A stretch of 10,427 bases of DNA, from contig CABQCM010000013.1 of assembly GCA_902462665.1 (NCBI GenBank), forward strand, positions 1-10,427, written 5' to 3'. Numbering within the stretch: position 1 is the stretch's first letter; the number at the start of each line of letters is the position of its first letter. Position numbers and translations under genes: made by a program. Under the pieces are notes generated by a model, which saw only the letters and a list, made by a program, of their open reading frames with translations, did not search any database and was not told the origin of the DNA. This stretch comes from an uncultured Oscillospiraceae bacterium (lineage in GTDB: Bacteria > Bacillota > Clostridia > Oscillospirales > Acutalibacteraceae). Positions 6,307-10,427 of this stretch are shown here, one piece after another.

Positions 6307-7929
6307 TTAGGCGTTGCGCTCTAACGAGGGCAGAGCGGGGTCAACCATACATTCCAGCAGGAATGGACCCGAAGAACCCAGCATGGCGTCCAAAGCGGTC
6401 TCAGCGCCAGCGTCGCTTGACAAGCGGATGCCATTGATGCCATAAGCCGCGGCCAACGCAATAAAATCCGGGCTGCCAGGCAATTCCACTGCGGTGTGGC
6501 GGCCGCCGAATTGCCGATCCTGCAATTCGCGAATCATGCCGAGCCTTTGATTGTTGGATAAAATTATTTTAACCGGCAGCTTTTGCTGGCAGAGTGTCGC
6601 CAGCTCCATCATGCACATTTGAAACGCGCCGTCGCCGCAGACGGCAACAACCTGCCGTCCGGGAGCCGCCATAGAGGCCCCGATGGCGGCGGGGAGGGAA
6701 TATCCCATCGTTCCCATTCCGCCCGAGGTCAGAAAGCGTCCGCGTGCCAAAGCGAAATGATTGGCCGACCAAATCTGATTTTGCCCTACGTCTGCCACAA
6801 GGATTCCGTCCGGTTCCATGCGTGCGCAAAGCTTGTTCATCAGGCGGCCAGGAGTGACAAAATCCCGGGACGAAGGAAAGTTTCCTACGCTTTTCAACCG
6901 GCGGCAGTCTCGTACCCATTCGGTATGAAAGCGGGGAGAAGTCTGCTCAAGCAAAGCAGACAGCACCGCGGATGCATCCCCGACAATGGGAATATCAGCG
7001 GGCAAATTTTTCCCAATTTCAGCAGGGTCGACGTCCACGTGAATCACGCGGGCAGTTTCGCTCAACTGATGAGCCGCCGCTACCGCGCGGTCGCCTACGC
7101 GTGCCCCAGCCAGCAAAACTACGTCGGCGTGGTAGAGAGCGTGATTGGCCGCCGCCACACCATAAGTACCCAACATCCCCATAGACAAGGGATGGGAAGC
7201 AGGGAGCACCCCTACGCCCATCATGGTATGGATGACCGGAGCATCCAGACGCTCGGCCAAAGTAGCGATCAAAGGTTCGGCATGAGCCGACAATACGCCG
7301 CCACCTGCGCAAATGACCGGTCGCTCGGCATAACTCAATGCCTCTACCGCGCGTTTAATTTGCAGCGCATGGCCCGCCACGCGGGGCTTGTATCCGACAA
7401 TCTGAACCCGCGAGGGAATGACAAGCTCTCCTATTTCCGCTTGAAGAATATCGACGGGGATATCGAGCAGCACCGGTCCGGGACGACCGCTCCTGGCAAT
7501 GTGAAAGGCTTCTTTGATCAGGCGAGGCAGCTCGGCCGCATTTTGAACCAGAGTACTGTGCTTGATGAACGGAGCGCATGCCCCGGTAATATCGGCCTCC
7601 TGAAATACGTCCCGCCCAATCAAAGAACGGGGTACCTGCCCGGTGATGGCTACCATGGGGATGGAATCCATATACGCCGAAGCAATGGCGGTAATCAAAT
7701 TGGTTGCTCCAGGTCCCGAGGTGGCGAGACAAACCCCTACCTTACCCGATAACCGAGCGTATCCGCTTGCCGCATGACCGGCCGACTGCTCGTTGCGCAT
7801 AAGCACATTTTCAATGGCGGAGTCGCTCAAGGCGTCATACAACGGGCAAATCGCCGCGCCGGGATATCCAAATACGGTGGTCACTTTTTCGTTTGCCAGA
7901 CAACGCACGATTGCGTGGGCAGCCTTCAA
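6307..7929 (-). CDS. ilvB: acetolactate synthase large (catalytic) subunit
   Basis: Thiamine diphosphate (ThDP) and FAD-dependent acetohydroxyacid synthase, 540 residues. It condenses two pyruvates to acetolactate, or pyruvate and 2-ketobutyrate to acetohydroxybutyrate, the entry to branched-chain amino acid synthesis. Visible: GYPGAAICPLYDAL (21-34); catalytic Glu47 in RNEQSAGHAA; SGPGATNLIT (71-80); SGGMGTMGYSLPAAIGA (402-418); and the ThDP motif GDG (432-434) to NN (459-460). Oddities: the usual RQWQ is RELQ (467-470), so Leu469 replaces the Trp tied to 2-ketobutyrate preference; the GARFDDR segment is GARVGDR (275-281); and the C-terminus ends shortly after VDPALPSL, without the usual YPMVPPG tail. 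The TTG start (7927-7929) is fixed by a perfect AAGGAGG 8 bases upstream. The adjacent ilvH indicates a biosynthetic rather than catabolic enzyme. Confidence 0.96.
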   Translation of the reverse strand: MKAAHAIVRCLANEKVTTVFGYPGAAICPLYDALSDSAIENVLMRNEQSAGHAASGYARLSGKVGVCLATSGPGATNLITAIASAYMDSIPMVAITGQVPRSLIGRDVFQEADITGACAPFIKHSTLVQNAAELPRLIKEAFHIARSGRPGPVLLDIPVDILQAEIGELVIPSRVQIVGYKPRVAGHALQIKRAVEALSYAERPVICAGGGVLSAHAEPLIATLAERLDAPVIHTMMGVGVLPASHPLSMGMLGTYGVAAANHALYHADVVLLAGARVGDRAVAAAHQLSETARVIHVDVDPAEIGKNLPADIPIVGDASAVLSALLEQTSPRFHTEWVRDCRRLKSVGNFPSSRDFVTPGRLMNKLCARMEPDGILVADVGQNQIWSANHFALARGRFLTSGGMGTMGYSLPAAIGASMAAPGRQVVAVCGDGAFQMCMMELATLCQQKLPVKIILSNNQRLGMIRELQDRQFGGRHTAVELPGSPDFIALAAAYGINGIRLSSDAGAETALDAMLGSSGPFLLECMVDPALPSLERNA

Positions 7930-7973
7930 GCCTTTCGCCTCCTTGCGAATTGCAGTTCAACGCATTCCGTCAT
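7926..7973 (-). other. possible 15-codon upstream ORF overlapping the ilvB start
   Basis: An ATG at 7971-7973 opens a short frame, MTECVELQFARRRKA, whose stop TGA (7926-7928) overlaps the ilvB TTG start in the sequence TTGA. Such overlaps can couple translation. Against it, the purines AAGGG touch the ATG directly instead of standing 6-9 bases away, and the peptide is not enriched in Val, Leu or Ile codons, so it is not a classical attenuation leader peptide. It may be untranslated. Confidence 0.2.
7938..7944 (-). promoter_or_regulatory. ribosome binding site that fixes the ilvB TTG start
   Basis: AAGGAGG, a full match to the 3' end of 16S rRNA, stands 8 bases upstream of the TTG at 7927-7929. 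The resulting N-terminus (KAAHAIVRCLANEKV) aligns with the normal start of the family, so the TTG is accepted. Confidence 0.88.
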
Positions 7974-8017
7974 CCCTTGTGAATGGATGGTATTATTGCT
8001 CTAAAATATACGATATC

Positions 8018-8046
8018 ATTATATCATTGCCGCTATAAGGTGTCAA
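8018..8046 (-). promoter_or_regulatory. consensus sigma-A promoter of the ilvB operon
   Basis: On the minus strand a perfect TTGACA (8041-8046), a 17-base spacer and a perfect TATAAT (8018-8023) point toward ilvB. The resulting leader is only about 80 bases, too short for a typical T-box riboswitch, and no terminator-antiterminator pair is visible in it. Control, if any, would be by a repressor near the promoter or by feedback inhibition through IlvH. Confidence 0.92.
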
Positions 8047-8077
8047 CCGAATGGCTTGAAAATTCAGGGGTGGAAAG

Positions 8078-8107
8078 GAAAACTCCTCCATGCAAGCACG
8101 GAGGAGT
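8078..8107 (-). terminator. Rho-independent terminator of the alpha-mannosidase gene
   Basis: On the minus strand ACTCCTCCGTG and CATGGAGGAGT form an 11-bp stem with one G-U pair around a CTTG loop, followed by TTTCCTTTCC. It lies about 20 bases after the mannosidase stop codon and upstream of the ilvB promoter, so it separates the two transcription units. Confidence 0.85.
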
Positions 8108-8127
8108 ATCATAACAGTTAAGAGTCC

Positions 8128-10427
8128 TTAAAACGCAATTCGAACGGTGACCAAACTTTCCGAACCGATGGAGACAGCCACGTCATTGCCGGTGACCGAA
8201 GCCGTGCCGCTGGCAGGATTCTCATGAATGTCCACCACATGAGCCGACTTGGGCGCTTTGGCAAAGGCCATCACCGCCTGCGTCTCGCCGCCGATGGAAT
8301 ACAGCCTGGCAATCAAATCGCCGCTGCCGTCCTCAGCCAGCTTGACGCTTTGCAGTACAGCGCTGCCCGATTTCAGCGAAGCGAAGCTGCCGGACAAGGG
8401 GAGTCGTCCCGCGTGAGGAACATCCGACAGAGAGTGGATGGGATGCCACAGCGCATAGCTGGTGTTGATGAGAGAAAGCTCATCTTGTGCGTCGGCCAGT
8501 CCAAGGGAGAGCTGGAAGTGATGCATTCCGTATTCGGGGCAGGGATCGGGCTCATAAGACTGCCGGATGAGGTCGGCCGAAATCGAATTCTGGAAGCCAC
8601 GGAAGCCGTATTTCGTGTCGCTCGACAGCATTAAGGTACGTCCTGTTTCAGTCGGAACGGCGGCAATAAAGCTGTTGCCCGGCTGATCCAGATCCACCGG
8701 CTCGCGGGTGATAATACCAGCAGGCACATCGAATTTATAGGCCGTGGTATCAAAGCCGAGAGGAGCGATGAAGTTAAGCTGCGGAATCCGCGCACCGGGC
8801 TGCGCACGCTCGTGCCAGTCGCAGGTAACATCAAAGCGCAGATGACGGCAATGCTCATCTAACATGACAACCACCGTCATGCCGCTTCCGCCAAAGCTGG
8901 AACGGATGGTTAATGTCTGGCGCAGACGATCGCCAAGATGACCTTCCAGCTTGATGCGGATATCACCCGGCTTTAAGAAGCTCATGTATCGACCAATCCG
9001 CCAAGCTCCCATGCCGCGGTCAGGATCTTCAAAAATAACGCGGAAGCCTGCCGGTGAGGAGAGCATCTCCTTGCCGGTTTCCTTATCCAGTAAGGAAACC
9101 AAGTCTCCGCTCTGCAAGTCAAATTGTGCGCGCAGGTATTCGTTCTCCAGGACGTATTCGTAGGGGGCGGCAACACGCTGCCAGTCGGGATCGCCCGCCT
9201 CGCGATAGCAGTTGAATTCACCAAACCGATTGGCTGCGATGGCGTCCTTGCCTCGACGAATCACATAGGTTGCATAACCGCAGGCCGGCACAGTAGCCTC
9301 AATGAGCAGTTTCGCAAAATCGTGACCCCAATAGTTGTTGTATCCATGGTTGGTAATCTGGCATGGAATGGTTTTGCCGGATGCGTCGCATACCTCGATG
9401 AGGGGAACATCCGCCGCAGGCCAGTCCCAAACCGTCAGCTCGGTTAGCTGAGTGCGTTCAAAGGGAGCCGAGTTGAATAGATGGAACAGTCGGGTCGTGC
9501 CGCGGGCGCGGCCTACCTGGGTGATCTGGAATTCATTAATACCATGACCAACGCCAGCGCCCTGGGCATTCAGATGAGATTCATCGTCATCTGTGGTGAA
9601 AGCCGAAGTATCGATCTGGCTGACAATCGAACGCATCGCCCCCGAGCGTTCGGTGTTGGCATCCGCCATAGATTTTTGGAATTCACCCATAGCATGCTCG
9701 CGGGTATCGCGGCTTCCCGAGCCGGTGAGGATATCGTGGAACTGATTGAATAGAATGCGCTTCCATGCCTCGGCAAATTTACCGGTGGGATAGGGATATC
9801 CGGTTTCCAAAGACGCAAGGCTGGAGAAAAGCTCGGCTTCGCCTAAAGCGGACTCACCAATGCGGTTGGCCATTTTAATGCGGGTTTGAGAGGTATAGCA
9901 ACCGGTGAAAATAGAATTCATTTCGGTGTCGCGCACCGGGAGAATATCGCCGAAACGTTTCTCGATATCGCTGAAGTAGGCCCGGTAGGACGAGAAAACG
10001 ATGGTGGGGTAGACCGGCCAGGACTGCATGTCAAGCAGCCGGTTCAGATCGCGCCGGGTGGGGCCGCCGCCATGATCGCCCACGCCGTAGAGAGACATGA
10101 GAGAATCCACGCCCAGATTCTTACAAATCACCGGCATATAACTCGCCCATTCGCAGTCGACGGTGCCGTTGTAGCCCTTAGGATCGCAATAAGAAAGCAC
10201 TTTTGCTCCGCTGGGCGATTTCCACCAGCACAGAGCAGAATCCATGGAACCGCGTGTATGGTAGTAATATTTCACGCCGCCGCGGTTAAGGATTTCGGGC
10301 ACGTTTTTGCTGTGGCCAAAGGTGTCAGGCTCAAAATCCAGTTGCAGACGCTCGCCGTCGAGCTCGAGCAAGTTGGACAGATACTGTCTTGTATAAAGCA
10401 GATGACGGGCCATGGACTCCGCGTTGG
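8128..10427 (-). CDS. GH38 alpha-mannosidase (5' end outside window)
   Basis: Glycoside hydrolase family 38 enzyme, a zinc-dependent retaining alpha-mannosidase that removes alpha-linked mannose from mannosides, for example trimmed host N-glycans. At least 765 residues are visible. The frame is open to the window edge (NAES precedes the first internal Met at 10411-10413), so that Met is not the start; bacterial members are often 850-1050 residues. Counting from that Met: FEPDTFGHSKNVPEIL (27-42) holds the likely nucleophile Asp30; YGVGDHGGGPT (109-119); FTGCYTSQTRIKMANR (169-184) of the middle domain; and FNQFHDILTGSG (222-233) with the zinc-site His226-Asp227. The usual DILPGS reads DILTGS here. 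The remainder is the beta-sandwich C-terminal region. The N-terminal zinc-ligand motif would lie upstream, unseen. No secretion signal can be judged. It ends in its own terminator. Confidence 0.95.
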   Translation of the reverse strand, partial: NAESMARHLLYTRQYLSNLLELDGERLQLDFEPDTFGHSKNVPEILNRGGVKYYYHTRGSMDSALCWWKSPSGAKVLSYCDPKGYNGTVDCEWASYMPVICKNLGVDSLMSLYGVGDHGGGPTRRDLNRLLDMQSWPVYPTIVFSSYRAYFSDIEKRFGDILPVRDTEMNSIFTGCYTSQTRIKMANRIGESALGEAELFSSLASLETGYPYPTGKFAEAWKRILFNQFHDILTGSGSRDTREHAMGEFQKSMADANTERSGAMRSIVSQIDTSAFTTDDDESHLNAQGAGVGHGINEFQITQVGRARGTTRLFHLFNSAPFERTQLTELTVWDWPAADVPLIEVCDASGKTIPCQITNHGYNNYWGHDFAKLLIEATVPACGYATYVIRRGKDAIAANRFGEFNCYREAGDPDWQRVAAPYEYVLENEYLRAQFDLQSGDLVSLLDKETGKEMLSSPAGFRVIFEDPDRGMGAWRIGRYMSFLKPGDIRIKLEGHLGDRLRQTLTIRSSFGGSGMTVVVMLDEHCRHLRFDVTCDWHERAQPGARIPQLNFIAPLGFDTTAYKFDVPAGIITREPVDLDQPGNSFIAAVPTETGRTLMLSSDTKYGFRGFQNSISADLIRQSYEPDPCPEYGMHHFQLSLGLADAQDELSLINTSYALWHPIHSLSDVPHAGRLPLSGSFASLKSGSAVLQSVKLAEDGSGDLIARLYSIGGETQAVMAFAKAPKSAHVVDIHENPASGTASVTGNDVAVSIGSESLVTVRIAF

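Noticed and set aside
6583..7752. A 389-codon open frame on the plus strand opposite ilvB
   Set aside because: It lies wholly antisense to a confidently identified gene, its translation is Gly/Arg/His/Ser-rich without any recognisable domain, and long stop-free antisense frames are common opposite GC-rich coding sequence.
7930..8017. T-box or attenuator in the ilvB leader
   Set aside because: The leader is only about 80 bases, has no specifier-stem/antiterminator architecture, no terminator hairpin with a U-run and no run of branched-chain codons.
1..10427. CRISPR array, insertion sequence, prophage, tRNA or rRNA gene
   Set aside because: Reading both strands showed no regularly spaced repeats, transposase or integrase motifs, terminal inverted repeats or recognisable RNA genes; the gaps between genes are short and accounted for by promoters and terminators.

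Overview
The window reads as chromosomal DNA of an anaerobic, endospore-forming Bacillota, probably class Clostridia and plausibly an Oscillospiraceae/Ruminococcaceae-type gut organism. Four things point there: an alpha/beta-type small acid-soluble spore protein behind a sigma-G-like promoter; strong AAGGAGG-type ribosome binding sites with some TTG starts; consensus sigma-A promoters; and a GH38 alpha-mannosidase next to core genes. The lineage is an inference; no 16S rRNA or other taxonomic marker is present. Nearly everything is on the minus strand; only the spore protein gene is on the plus strand.

Layout from left to right. (1) 1-318: 5' part of rplM (ribosomal protein L13), with a consensus promoter at 387-415. 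(2) 586-1166: two very small cysteine-bearing genes of unknown function (53 and 65 codons), each followed by a hairpin terminator; the 65-codon gene has its own sigma-A promoter. (3) 1294-2271: a Gfo/Idh/MocA-family NAD(P)-dependent sugar or diol oxidoreductase. (4) 2523-2717: the spore protein gene, with a strong terminator. (5) 2799-7929, read right to left: a probable operon ilvB - ilvH - ABC exporter - GT4 glycolipid glycosyltransferase, starting from a consensus promoter at 8018-8046. (6) 8128-10427: the 3' part of a GH38 alpha-mannosidase, closed by a terminator that separates it from the ilvB promoter.

How the genes work together. IlvB and IlvH form acetohydroxyacid synthase, the first common step of valine, leucine and isoleucine synthesis. 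The ABC exporter and the LafB/CpoA-like glycosyltransferase look like membrane or envelope functions. No terminator separates them from ilvBH, so they are probably co-transcribed, although no metabolic link is evident. The rest are independent units.

No mobile element, CRISPR array, tRNA, rRNA or complete defence system was seen, and no intergenic gap exceeds 300 bases. I found no convincing new multi-gene system. The items most worth a second look are the two tiny Cys-rich genes, the atypical active-site region of IlvB (Leu where biosynthetic enzymes usually have Trp), and the ilvBH-exporter-glycosyltransferase gene order.
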